This document shows positions 1 to 7,671 of a stretch of 48,970 bases of DNA, one piece after another. Position 1 is the first letter of the stretch. Each line of letters begins with the position of its first letter. The position numbers and the translations under genes were made by a program. The DNA is taken from NCBI GenBank assembly GCA_051004815.1, contig JBPCJY010000169.1, positions 1-48,970 on the forward strand, given 5' to 3'. The DNA is from JBBQXY01 sp051004815 (GTDB lineage: Bacteria > Chloroflexota > Ktedonobacteria > Ktedonobacterales > Ktedonobacteraceae). The notes below the pieces were generated by a model. It was not told the DNA's origin, did not search any database, and saw nothing but the letters and a program-made list of their open reading frames with translations.

Positions 1-188
1 AGGAGCGCCGGTGGCAGGACACCCTCTGCGCCGACACAAACGATCCAGTCCCTCTGTGGGAAAGCCGGTTTTTACACTTTGTGTGGAAAAGCCCGCCTTC
101 ATCATGGCACCCCTCTTGTATACGGTATAGCTAAGCAACCCGTGTAGTATGCAGTGATCAAATAAATTCATAGTTTAAAAGGATAATT
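1..188. other. Left-edge intergenic sequence
   Basis: No convincing coding sequence or RNA gene is seen before the first gene. The last 60 bases are AT-rich and probably hold the promoter of the PAP2 gene, but no clear -35/-10 pair could be fixed. Confidence 0.4.
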
Positions 189-1013
189 ATGTATAATACA
201 ACTCATCCTCAAGGCATACAGAAGCCGACGGAGACAACCACCGCGGGTGGCAAGAATCGGTCAGATGCCCGCAAAAGGCATCGTGTTGAAGTGACCTTAT
301 GGGTTATTGGCTTGCTTGCATTCATTGCATCCTGTGTCATCATTCGTTTCCACCCTGCACCATACTCATTCGATTTGTCAGCGACAGAGGGCGTGCAATC
401 GATTCACTACTGGCCGGGAGTAGTATCCATCCTTAATTTTCCCAGCACATTGAATAACCCGATACCTTCAGCGGTAGCTTTAGCGTCCTGGTTTGTCGGC
501 ATGCTTATCGTGGGTTTTGTACGGTTAATTCGTAAGTTACCCGCCCTCGCATGGTTCCAGGCCGCCATCTTTCTGATCCTGACCGTAATGAGCTCTGCTG
601 GCTTGAATGTCGTGCTGGATGATCTGGTAGCGCGGCCTCGCCCAGATTCACATAAATACCCTATCCACCTCTTTACTCCATTAGTGCCGTTTCCAACCTA
701 TCCTTCGGGCCATACCGAACATGATGTGGCCTACTATGGTTTCCTACTCTACCTGAGCTTTACAAAACCGGTACGCGAGTGGCGTTATCGCTGGGTGTTG
801 ATTCCCTTCCAATTGTATGCCGTGTATGATCTTCTGGCGATCGGCTATTCGCGCATCTTAGAAGGCGATCACTGGCTCACGGATGTCTTAGGTGGCTACC
901 TTGAAGGCGCAATTTACCTCTTCTTTTTCATTTTCCTGTATCGTTTCATCACCAATTGGTTAGCAAAACGACGCGCCCAAAAACAGGCACAACAAGCTGC
1001 TTTTCAGAGGTAA
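189..1013 (+). CDS. PAP2-family membrane phosphatase
   Basis: Type 2 phosphatidic acid phosphatase-like integral membrane protein of 274 residues, expected to remove phosphate from lipid phosphates or pyrophosphates at the membrane surface. All three family motifs are visible: a DDLVARPRPD form of motif 1 (near residue 150), YPSGH in motif 2 (near 170) and SRILEGDHWLTD in motif 3 (near 220), which carries the catalytic histidine-aspartate pair. Several hydrophobic segments surround them, and the C-terminal tail is basic and glutamine/alanine rich. The start ATG follows a weak AGGA site. The real lipid substrate cannot be told from sequence. The next gene is on the same strand about 100 bp away, so co-transcription is possible but not shown. 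Confidence 0.88.
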   Translation: MYNTTHPQGIQKPTETTTAGGKNRSDARKRHRVEVTLWVIGLLAFIASCVIIRFHPAPYSFDLSATEGVQSIHYWPGVVSILNFPSTLNNPIPSAVALASWFVGMLIVGFVRLIRKLPALAWFQAAIFLILTVMSSAGLNVVLDDLVARPRPDSHKYPIHLFTPLVPFPTYPSGHTEHDVAYYGFLLYLSFTKPVREWRYRWVLIPFQLYAVYDLLAIGYSRILEGDHWLTDVLGGYLEGAIYLFFFIFLYRFITNWLAKRRAQKQAQQAAFQR

Positions 1014-1120
1014 AAGTACCTCTCATGTCCATTTGAAATGATATTGCCGCGCTATACGTGTAGTAAATAATATCGTAATCTGTTTCAGACAAAAAAAACT
1101 TTGAGAAGGAGAAAACACAC

Positions 1121-1456
1121 TTGACTATAACATTCACGTCTCTGCTCATATGGCTGCTGATTGGTGCTGTGGTCGGCATCATCGGAGAATTGATCGCGCG
1201 CCGACGTACCCCTGATGGCCTCATTGGAGCCATCATCGTTGGCTTTATTGCCATTTTCCTTGTTGTTGGTGTCTTCCATTTTCACATTGTAGGTGAGCCT
1301 GCCATCTATGGCGTTCCATTAATCAGCTCGATTATAGCGGCCGCTATCCTGGTGCTGCTCTGGAGTGCCTTTGCCTATCACCGCGTTCATCACTATACCT
1401 CGCGCTACTATCGCCGCGGTTCGTATGTGCGTCGTCCGCGCCGCCGTTTCTTCTAA
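1121..1456 (+). CDS. GlsB/YeaQ/YmgE-type small membrane protein
   Basis: Small protein of 111 residues with three predicted membrane helices and a strongly basic tail rich in arginine and tyrosine. The glycine-rich first helix followed by a short basic turn and a second helix (GAVVGIIGELIARRR, then GLIGAIIVGF) fits the transglycosylase-associated protein family (YeaQ/YmgE), whose members are small stress-linked membrane proteins of unknown activity. The start is a TTG preceded at good spacing by GAGAAGGAGA (about 1103-1112); no better ATG exists. A 22-bp perfect inverted repeat lies directly behind the gene. Confidence 0.7.
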   Translation: MTITFTSLLIWLLIGAVVGIIGELIARRRTPDGLIGAIIVGFIAIFLVVGVFHFHIVGEPAIYGVPLISSIIAAAILVLLWSAFAYHRVHHYTSRYYRRGSYVRRPRRRFF

Positions 1457-1467
1457 TAAGTCTTGCT

Positions 1468-1516
1468 AGTATGCAGAGGGCCTGGTAGTCGCAAACTACC
1501 AGGCCCTCTGCATACT
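1468..1516. terminator. Perfect 22-bp inverted repeat (probable terminator)
   Basis: Arms 1468-1489 and 1495-1516 are perfectly complementary around a 5-base loop (CGCAA). It sits just behind the YeaQ-like gene and has no T tract, so it is either a factor-independent terminator of unusual form or a dispersed hairpin element that serves as one. Confidence 0.6.
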
Positions 1517-1637
1517 ATCGCCTAAATTATTGACAACTCAGAGGTTGCATGTTATCGTTACCTTGTAACCAAGCGATGCCTGTTTATTTTTCCTCACTGC
1601 CGCACGCGTCTCAACGCTATTTTAAGGGGTGTAATTT

Positions 1638-3023
1638 ATGTATTCAAATTTGGCATCTTCTGCTTCTCGGAAACTCAAACGGCCCCATCCTGTCGCTCCC
1701 TTTCTCTTTATGTTGCTCGCATTGTTACTGCTCTGGAGTGCCAACGGTGCCACCGTCCTGGCCGCTTCCGCGAGCAGCTCCGCAACTGGCACACAACAAT
1801 TTACCACCCAGGCCCGCATCGGCTTTCAATCAGGCGATGACTGGGAGCCATCTATCACCACTGATAGGTACGGCCATACTTACGCGCTCTACAAGCATTA
1901 TGATGTAACTGGTGGACAGACTTGTTCCGGTTGCGATCTCCATCTGCTGGTGCAGCGATCGAGCGACGATGGGCAAACGTGGACGATACCGCGCCCCATT
2001 GCTCCCGGCCCGGTGACAGGTGGGCAGTACGACCCACAAATCATGGTTGACCCGGTAGATGGGCGTACCGTATGGGCCTCGTTCCTGCAAAATGCGACAT
2101 CCGTGATCGCGGTCGTCAAGTCAACCGACTTTGGTCAGACGTGGAGTGCGCCCAGCTTTGTCTCTACGCACCAACCCGGTGTAGACAAGGACGAACTGGC
2201 TGTGCGTGGCAACACCATCGTAGTAGCCTACGACGATAACTACAATACGTGGGCGTCCATTTCGTTAGATGGTGGCAATTTATGGACAACCCGCCAGGTC
2301 TTCCACACCAGCCCCCTCTTTAGCATCAGCTTATCAGCTGGTGCCGCCATTGATTCGCTCGGCAATATCTTCATTAGTTGGGATAGCTTTGATAAGGCCC
2401 ATCGTAAGAATGGTGACGGGCCTTCCACCGTGTGGGTATCAAAGTCCAGCGATCATGGGCAGAACTGGTCGCGTAAGGTGATAGATGTCAGTGGCGCACC
2501 CCCTCCTTGTGCCAATTGTGGCTACTCTTTTCTGGGGGCGCAAATGGCACTACGCGTCGGTAGTGATGATACCATCTACCTGCTCTGGAATGGGACAGTT
2601 GCTCAGACGAACTTTGCCCCCGAACGTATCTTCTTCTCACGCTCAACCGATCACGGCAACAGTTATTCTCCTCGTGTGGGTATCTCGGATGCTCCCAGTG
2701 GCGTTGAGCATAGCTTCCCCGCCTTGGCTGTAGGCAGTACTCCCGGCGATGTGCGTCTAGCATGGATGGATAAACGCACCGGAGCCTGGAACGTGTTCTA
2801 CCGCAGTAGCCAGGATGGTGGACAACACCTCAGCAACACCGTTCGTATTTCTGGCTACGTTCCTGGCTATCCCTATCTAACACCAAAAGGCTTTGGCTCC
2901 CCCTATGGTGACTACATGTCAATGGTAGTGGATGAGAATAACACTGTTCAAATGTCCTTTGGTGAGGGACCAAGCTATCAAGGCCCAGGCAATATCTGGG
3001 TCTCTCATAGTCTGAACAGCTAA
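1638..3023 (+). CDS. Secreted Asp-box beta-propeller protein, sialidase-like (copy 1)
   Basis: Secreted protein of 461 residues. The N-terminus has a basic stretch, a long hydrophobic core (about residues 20-42) and small residues after it, as in a Sec signal peptide, with likely cleavage near ALA-type residues 43-46. The body holds at least five Asp-box (BNR) repeats of the form S-x-D-x-G-x-x-W, for example SSDDGQTW, STDFGQTW and SSDHGQNW, which place it in the sialidase/neuraminidase-type beta-propeller superfamily. I do not see the FRIP motif or the arginine triad of true sialidases, so glycan binding or another hydrolase activity is equally possible. It is a close paralogue of the next gene. 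The start ATG has an AAGGGGTG site upstream. Confidence 0.8.
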   Translation: MYSNLASSASRKLKRPHPVAPFLFMLLALLLLWSANGATVLAASASSSATGTQQFTTQARIGFQSGDDWEPSITTDRYGHTYALYKHYDVTGGQTCSGCDLHLLVQRSSDDGQTWTIPRPIAPGPVTGGQYDPQIMVDPVDGRTVWASFLQNATSVIAVVKSTDFGQTWSAPSFVSTHQPGVDKDELAVRGNTIVVAYDDNYNTWASISLDGGNLWTTRQVFHTSPLFSISLSAGAAIDSLGNIFISWDSFDKAHRKNGDGPSTVWVSKSSDHGQNWSRKVIDVSGAPPPCANCGYSFLGAQMALRVGSDDTIYLLWNGTVAQTNFAPERIFFSRSTDHGNSYSPRVGISDAPSGVEHSFPALAVGSTPGDVRLAWMDKRTGAWNVFYRSSQDGGQHLSNTVRISGYVPGYPYLTPKGFGSPYGDYMSMVVDENNTVQMSFGEGPSYQGPGNIWVSHSLNS

Positions 3024-3127
3024 TCAACTATCTCCATTAGTAGTTGGGAGTGGATGTTGCAGCCTCTTGCAGCACCATCTACCTCCAACTACTACAAATC
3101 GTTAGAGCCTTAAGGAGTTCCCCCCGT

Positions 3128-4522
3128 ATGAGAAGTTTATGTACCTGGACGTATGCTCTGCGCTTGCGCCGTTGCGCATTCTTCTTGCTCGCATCATTGC
3201 TTGTATTGGTTGGCGTTATGTTCGTAGGTGTGCAGGACAATGCAGTTTTCGCACAACAAGCTACATCCAATAACACTGGCAATCAGCACTTCACGCGGCA
3301 AGTTCGCGTGGGTTTCCATTCGGGCGATGACTGGGAGCCATCGCTGACCCTTGATAGCTTTGGTCATGTCTATGTGATGTACAAGCATTATGATGTAACC
3401 GGTGGGCAAACATGCTCAGGCTGCAATTTGCACATGGTTTTCCAGCGTTCTGATGATAACGGGGCGACATGGTCGGACCCGCGTGCCGTTGCTCCAGGGC
3501 CAATTAAAGGCACGAGTGGGCAGGATGACCCCCAGATCGTCGTTGACCCAGTTGGTGGCCGTACCGTGTGGGCCTCGTTCATGCAGAATTTCCCCAAAGC
3601 ACAGATTGAGATCGTCAAGTCAACCAACTTTGGCGCGACGTGGAGTAAGCCCGTCGTCGTCGATAACCTGCCGCCAGCACTGGATAAAGACGAACTCGTG
3701 GTACGCGGCAACGAGATCGTCATTGGCTATGACGATGGCTTTAATACCTGGGCCTCAATTTCGCTCGATGGCGGTGTACATTGGGTCACACATTCAGTTT
3801 TTCCCACCAGCAATCGTTTTAGCATGTCACTTTCTGCCGGTGGCGCGATTGATGCACACGGCACCATCTACTTCAGTTGGAACAGCTTTGATAAAGCTCA
3901 TCGGCAAAAAGGCGATGGGCCAGTCACGCTCTGGATCTCAAAATCGAGTGATAATGGGCAGCATTGGACACGCACTATCTTCGGTATGAGCGGCGCACCC
4001 GCTCCCTGTCACCCCTGCGGCTTTTCATACCTCAGTGCCCAAGACGCTATCAAGGTGGGGAGCGATGGCACCGTTTACCTGCTATGGAACGGCACCGTTG
4101 ATCTGACCAATTTTGCCCCTGAACGCATCTTCTTCATTCGCTCAACCGATGGTGGACAAACCTTCTCGCAGCGCATGGATGTTTCAGATGCTCCCAGTGG
4201 CGTTGAGCATAGTTTCCCCGCCCTCGCCGTTGGGCAAGCCCCCGGCGATGTGCGTCTGGGCTGGATGGATACACGTACCGGCTCATGGAATCTGTTCTAT
4301 CGTAGTAGCCAGGACGGGGGTACAACTCTGAGCGCAACGACCCGCATCTCTAGCTATGTGCCAGGCTACTCCTACCTCAAAGCGGCAGGATACAATCTCC
4401 CCTATGGCGACTATTGGCAAATGTCCGTCGATGAAAATAACCAAACCCAGATGGTCTTTGGCGAAGGCCCCAGCTATCAAGGCCCAGGCAATATCTGGAT
4501 CTCCCATAGCGTCGATAACTAG
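3128..4522 (+). CDS. Secreted Asp-box beta-propeller protein, sialidase-like (copy 2)
   Basis: Paralogue of the preceding gene in tandem on the same strand; the two proteins match over nearly their whole length, including the shared stretches DDWEPS, YDVTGGQTCSGC and SDAPSGVEHSFPALAVG. The chosen start is the ATG at 3128, with AAGGAG ten bases upstream, giving 464 residues with a classical signal peptide (basic residues, then a leucine/valine core ending near VFAQQA); the open frame runs further upstream to a TTG at 3044 but that part lacks signal character. Five or more Asp-boxes repeat along the body. A local tandem duplication followed by divergence is the simplest explanation for the pair. 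Substrate unknown. Confidence 0.8.
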   Translation: MRSLCTWTYALRLRRCAFFLLASLLVLVGVMFVGVQDNAVFAQQATSNNTGNQHFTRQVRVGFHSGDDWEPSLTLDSFGHVYVMYKHYDVTGGQTCSGCNLHMVFQRSDDNGATWSDPRAVAPGPIKGTSGQDDPQIVVDPVGGRTVWASFMQNFPKAQIEIVKSTNFGATWSKPVVVDNLPPALDKDELVVRGNEIVIGYDDGFNTWASISLDGGVHWVTHSVFPTSNRFSMSLSAGGAIDAHGTIYFSWNSFDKAHRQKGDGPVTLWISKSSDNGQHWTRTIFGMSGAPAPCHPCGFSYLSAQDAIKVGSDGTVYLLWNGTVDLTNFAPERIFFIRSTDGGQTFSQRMDVSDAPSGVEHSFPALAVGQAPGDVRLGWMDTRTGSWNLFYRSSQDGGTTLSATTRISSYVPGYSYLKAAGYNLPYGDYWQMSVDENNQTQMVFGEGPSYQGPGNIWISHSVDN

Positions 4523-4741
4523 CTTGTCAATTGTTTCTTGAGTGAGTGCGGGGTTACCGCCAGGTTGCCAATCTTCAATGAACGGGCAGCAGCTATGCGT
4601 AGGGACAGGGGGCGGTTGTGAGGGTGAGTGGGGGCCTGGTGCCTGTCCTGGGGCGGGGCTGCGTCCCTATCTATCAAATGTATGATAGCCCGCTATGGCA
4701 AACCCCACACCCACTCATCCCCCTGTTCCATAATAGTCATA
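4523..4741. other. Convergent intergenic region carrying a dispersed repeat
   Basis: Between the convergent propeller gene and XRE gene. The central part (about 4597-4680) is copy A of the G-rich dispersed repeat described separately. No gene is seen. Confidence 0.6.
4597..4680 (+). repeat. Dispersed G-rich repeat, copy A
   Basis: About 84 bp with two conserved blocks, GTAGGGACAGGGGGC and GGGGGCCTGGTGCCTGTCC, and a tail ending CTATCTATCAAATG. The same order of blocks and a similar tail recur at 47613-47700; the blocks without this tail recur at 23941-24000 and, inverted, at about 24060-24114. Confidence 0.75.
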
Positions 4742-5140
4742 TTATTGTGGCGTGAAACTCTTGGAAAGTAGGAACGCGCTGAAATCCGCCACACTCTCCA
4801 CATCCCCCTCGTTGAGCATGTTAACAATCTTTTTCACCACCAGGCGGCGCGGCTGCCCCGGCGTTGCCGGAAGCGTAAAACCTATCGCGTTGACCGTTTG
4901 TGGCATACGCTCATAGCGAATCTCCTCGGCGAACAGTTCCAGCAAATCGGCCAAATCTAAATCTAATGCGGTGGCGATGCTTTCCAGCACTTTCGCCGAT
5001 GGATACTTCTGACCCCGTTCAATTTCTCCAACATAAATTTCCGATAAACCTGCTTTATCCCCCAGTTCTTTAATCGTTAAATGGCGGTTTTGGCGTTCAC
5101 GGCGAATGACCCTACCAATGATTTCTTGTAAATCTGTCAT
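4742..5140 (-). CDS. XRE-family transcriptional regulator
   Basis: Protein of 132 residues with a Cro/CI-type helix-turn-helix in its N-terminal 70 residues: IGRVIRRERQ, then LTIKELGDKAGLSEIYVGEI, then a helix ending with the ALDLDLADLLELF motif. The C-terminal half has no recognised domain. The start chosen is the inner ATG at 5140, preceded by AAGGGAAG; the longer frame to 5188 would run through the upstream palindromes. It is divergent from the DUF4177-like/clpP pair, and two identical-pattern palindromes lie between them, so it probably regulates itself and clpP. Confidence 0.82.
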   Translation of the reverse strand: MTDLQEIIGRVIRRERQNRHLTIKELGDKAGLSEIYVGEIERGQKYPSAKVLESIATALDLDLADLLELFAEEIRYERMPQTVNAIGFTLPATPGQPRRLVVKKIVNMLNEGDVESVADFSAFLLSKSFTPQ

Positions 5141-5160
5141 GACACTCTTCCCTTCTTTCC

Positions 5161-5175
5161 TATGCTCTTGGCATA
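5161..5175. promoter_or_regulatory. Palindrome TATGC-N5-GCATA, site 1
   Basis: Perfect 5-bp half-sites TATGC and GCATA around TCTTG, lying 21 bp upstream of the XRE start. A second site of the same pattern has its centre 29 bp away. Probable operator of the XRE protein (inference). Confidence 0.55.
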
Positions 5176-5189
5176 TCTCGCACGGCATC

Positions 5190-5204
5190 TATGCTCACAG
5201 CATA
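5190..5204. promoter_or_regulatory. Palindrome TATGC-N5-GCATA, site 2
   Basis: Same half-sites as site 1 around TCACA. It lies between the divergent XRE gene and the DUF4177-like/clpP pair. A possible -10 box for the rightward genes, TATATT, is at 5238-5243 but no good -35 was found. Confidence 0.55.
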
Positions 5205-5286
5205 CTTTTTCTCTATCAGTATAAACTATCAGCATGGTATATTCAAGACATAAGTTGTGACTACCATTTAGAGGAGGTACCATTCC

Positions 5287-5565
5287 ATGTCGGTTTACCT
5301 ATCGTTTCACAAGTTCGCATCCGGTCAACCGGATGTTCGTTCCTCTTTGCCACTGCCAATGGTCTACGAAAGTGTGCCAGCAGCTCCCACCAACTGGGAA
5401 TATCGCGTGTTGACCATTGATACGAGTGAGCGTGCATTACCTGATGCTGCCCATTTGAACGAGTACGGTCAGGAGGGCTGGTTGCTCGCGGGTATGTTGG
5501 ATGAGCGGAATAGTGGCAACATTGCGTTTGTGCATTACTACTTTGTCCGTCAAAAAGCGGAATAG
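5287..5565 (+). CDS. DUF4177-like small protein
   Basis: Protein of 92 residues. The C-terminal half has the pattern WEYRVLTID, LNEYGQEGWLLAGM, and YYFVRQK, which resembles DUF4177 proteins (a WEY start, an LN-x2-G-x2-GW middle and a closing beta strand). The N-terminal 35 residues are not recognised. A strong AGAGGAGGT site precedes the ATG. The stop is only 11 bp before clpP, so the two are almost certainly one operon; a role linked to proteolysis or its substrates is only a guess. Confidence 0.6.
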   Translation: MSVYLSFHKFASGQPDVRSSLPLPMVYESVPAAPTNWEYRVLTIDTSERALPDAAHLNEYGQEGWLLAGMLDERNSGNIAFVHYYFVRQKAE

Positions 5566-5576
5566 GGAGAAAAGCT

Positions 5577-6179
5577 ATGACATCAAGTTTGTTTGTCCCA
5601 ACAGTAATCGAGACGACTGGGCGTGGTGAACGCGCCTATGACATTTTTTCGCGTCTGTTACGAGAGCGCATCATTATGGTGAACGGCCAGGTCGAAGAGT
5701 CAATGGCTAATCTCGTGGTGGCGCAGCTGCTCTTCCTGGCGGCAGAGGATAGTAAGCGCGAGGTGAACATCTATATTAATTCACCTGGAGGCTCAGTGAC
5801 CGCCGGTCTGGCAATCTACGATACTATGCGTATCCTACCTTGTCCGATTGCGACAACCTGCGTCGGTTTTGCTGCCAGTTTCGGCACGATTCTGCTCATG
5901 GCGGGCGACCCTGGCTTGCGCCGTTCCCTTCCCCATGCTCGCATCCATATACATCAGCCGTTAATTCAAGGTGGCATTGGTGGTCAAGCCACGGATATTG
6001 ACATTCAGGCCAAGGAAATTCTCCATACGCGTGATGTGCTCAACGAGATTATTAAGCATCACACTGGACAGACGCTAGAGCGCATTCGGAAAGATACCGA
6101 CCGCGACTACTTCATGAGTCCAGAGGAAGCGGTAGCGTACGGCATCATTGATGAGGTATTGCCTCTAGCTGAGAAGTAA
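5577..6179 (+). CDS. clpP: ATP-dependent Clp protease proteolytic subunit
   Basis: Serine peptidase of 200 residues that forms the barrel of Clp proteases and degrades proteins fed by a Clp ATPase in the cytoplasm. The catalytic triad is complete: Ser101 in GFAASFG, His126 in IHIHQP and Asp177 in RKDTDRD. The oxyanion segment NSPGGSV and the family stretch GQATDIDIQAKEIL are present. Two extra residues sit between His and the handle helix compared with the E. coli enzyme. Length matches the mature family. No ClpX or ClpA gene is adjacent, and the divergent XRE regulator with operator-like sites suggests this may be an accessory, regulated clpP copy rather than the housekeeping one. Confidence 0.93.
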   Translation: MTSSLFVPTVIETTGRGERAYDIFSRLLRERIIMVNGQVEESMANLVVAQLLFLAAEDSKREVNIYINSPGGSVTAGLAIYDTMRILPCPIATTCVGFAASFGTILLMAGDPGLRRSLPHARIHIHQPLIQGGIGGQATDIDIQAKEILHTRDVLNEIIKHHTGQTLERIRKDTDRDYFMSPEEAVAYGIIDEVLPLAEK

Positions 6180-6190
6180 TACACCTTAAC

Positions 6191-6247
6191 GCAAAGTAGC
6201 AACATTCCTCTGGCGAAGTCTTCGCCAGAGGAATGTTGCTACTTTGC
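6191..6247. terminator. 28-bp perfect inverted repeat between convergent genes
   Basis: Arms 6191-6218 and 6220-6247 are fully complementary with almost no loop. It lies between the convergent clpP and ABC ATPase genes, so it probably ends transcription from both sides. It lacks a T tract. Confidence 0.6.
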
Positions 6248-6251
6248 TGTG

Positions 6252-7658
6252 CTATACCATCTCAGCCGGGTCTTTCTCCTCTAAACGGAACATACCTCGT
6301 TCATCTTGGAAAGCGAACAACTCCGCGTAGCGTCCCCAGTTAATAGCTGTTTCCAGTTGCGCTTGTGCCTCCTCTTCGCTGAAATGGGTCTCCAGAATGT
6401 GCAGAAAGTGCTCTTCTGGCAAAACGTGGCTAGGTGCTGCTTCCAGTGCCTGGACAATCTTGCGCAGCAGACTGACGTGGGCCAAAGCCTGATCGCGGAA
6501 TATTTTCTTCTCCTCCAGCACACCAGCCTCCGCGAAACGGGTACCATGCTCAGTTAAGACCAGATCACCCTCTTCGGTATCGGCGAGGTCAAGCAGATCG
6601 GCTGCCTCTAAGAGCGGCAGGAGATCGTCTAATTCCAGGTGGAGGTGCCGACCAATCTGATACAGGTCTTCACGCCCTCCACGAGTATGAACCAACTCAA
6701 TAAGACCCGTAACATCGCCAATAGAGACGTGAGGAAGTATCTGATACGGTCGTGGTGCCGCCGGTGTTAACGGACCCGTTTTGGCTAGTGGTACCCGCGT
6801 TGGCAGCAGCGTTGCAATATCCTCTTGTGGGCTGGTCATGATGCGGTACATGAGATCGACCAGAGAGGTATGGGCTTCGCTTTGAATGGTGCGTTGAGCG
6901 ACTGGTAGCCCAGGCAACTCGACACGTATACGTCCAGGGTTGGCACTCAATACGAGAATACGATCTGCCATACTGACAGCCTCATCAATATTATGAGTTA
7001 CCATGAGGATGGCACGCGTTGGCATACTTTGCGCACGCCACAATCCTAATAGTTCCTTGCGCAGATTCGCCGAGGTCAGGACATCCAGGGCACTGAAAGG
7101 TTCATCCATAAACAGAAGCTCCGGCTCGACAACCAGTGCGCGGGCAAAACCCACGCGCTGGCGCATCCCACCGGAGAGTTCTTTAGGATAGGCATCCTCG
7201 AAACCGTCGAGACCTATCAAGTCGATAGCAGCCAGAGCGCGTTTCAAGCGCTGTGTCGGCGTCAACGGCTGCGACTGTAGGCCAAGCTCGACATTTTGCA
7301 AGACCGTCAGCCAAGGGAAGAGCGCGAAAGATTGAAAGACAATCGCGATATGGGGGTTTGGCCCGTGTTGTGGTTTGCCTTTGAAGTAGACTTCCCCACT
7401 TGAAGGGGGCAGCAATCCGGCCAGGATACGTAACAGTGTGGATTTGCCGGAGCCTGATGGCCCAAGTAGTGCCACAAATTCACCCGCATGTACCTCCACC
7501 TGTACGTTATCCAACACTAGATGAGCGTTGGCACTTTGTGCATGCTTGCCCTCCGCTTCATACGTTTTGCTACAAGACCGTGCCTCCAACAACACTTCGC
7601 CCATTGCTTGTGCCGCCTGTGTGCCATCTTGTTGGGAGCGAGCATCAAACTGCGTCAT
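6252..7658 (-). CDS. ABC transporter ATPase with AAA-associated C-terminal domain
   Basis: Cytoplasmic ATPase of 468 residues of the nitrate/sulfonate/taurine importer class. Residues 20-255 form the nucleotide-binding domain: Walker A GPSGSGKST (66-74), Q-loop Gln109, signature LSGGMRQ (161-167), Walker B LLFMDEP (181-187) and H-loop His222. Residues 290-450 are an extra region like the AAA-associated C-terminal domain (PF09821 type) found on some NitT/TauT ATPases, of unknown, probably regulatory, role. It lies 13 bp downstream of the permease gene and must form one transporter with it. No periplasmic-type substrate-binding protein is encoded nearby, so the substrate is unknown. Confidence 0.88.
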   Translation of the reverse strand: MTQFDARSQQDGTQAAQAMGEVLLEARSCSKTYEAEGKHAQSANAHLVLDNVQVEVHAGEFVALLGPSGSGKSTLLRILAGLLPPSSGEVYFKGKPQHGPNPHIAIVFQSFALFPWLTVLQNVELGLQSQPLTPTQRLKRALAAIDLIGLDGFEDAYPKELSGGMRQRVGFARALVVEPELLFMDEPFSALDVLTSANLRKELLGLWRAQSMPTRAILMVTHNIDEAVSMADRILVLSANPGRIRVELPGLPVAQRTIQSEAHTSLVDLMYRIMTSPQEDIATLLPTRVPLAKTGPLTPAAPRPYQILPHVSIGDVTGLIELVHTRGGREDLYQIGRHLHLELDDLLPLLEAADLLDLADTEEGDLVLTEHGTRFAEAGVLEEKKIFRDQALAHVSLLRKIVQALEAAPSHVLPEEHFLHILETHFSEEEAQAQLETAINWGRYAELFAFQDERGMFRLEEKDPAEMV

Positions 7659-7671
7659 AGCTTCTTTCCTT

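Noticed and set aside
3044..3127. TTG start for the second propeller protein
   Set aside because: The ATG at 3128 has AAGGAG at good distance and begins a proper signal peptide; the extension does not.
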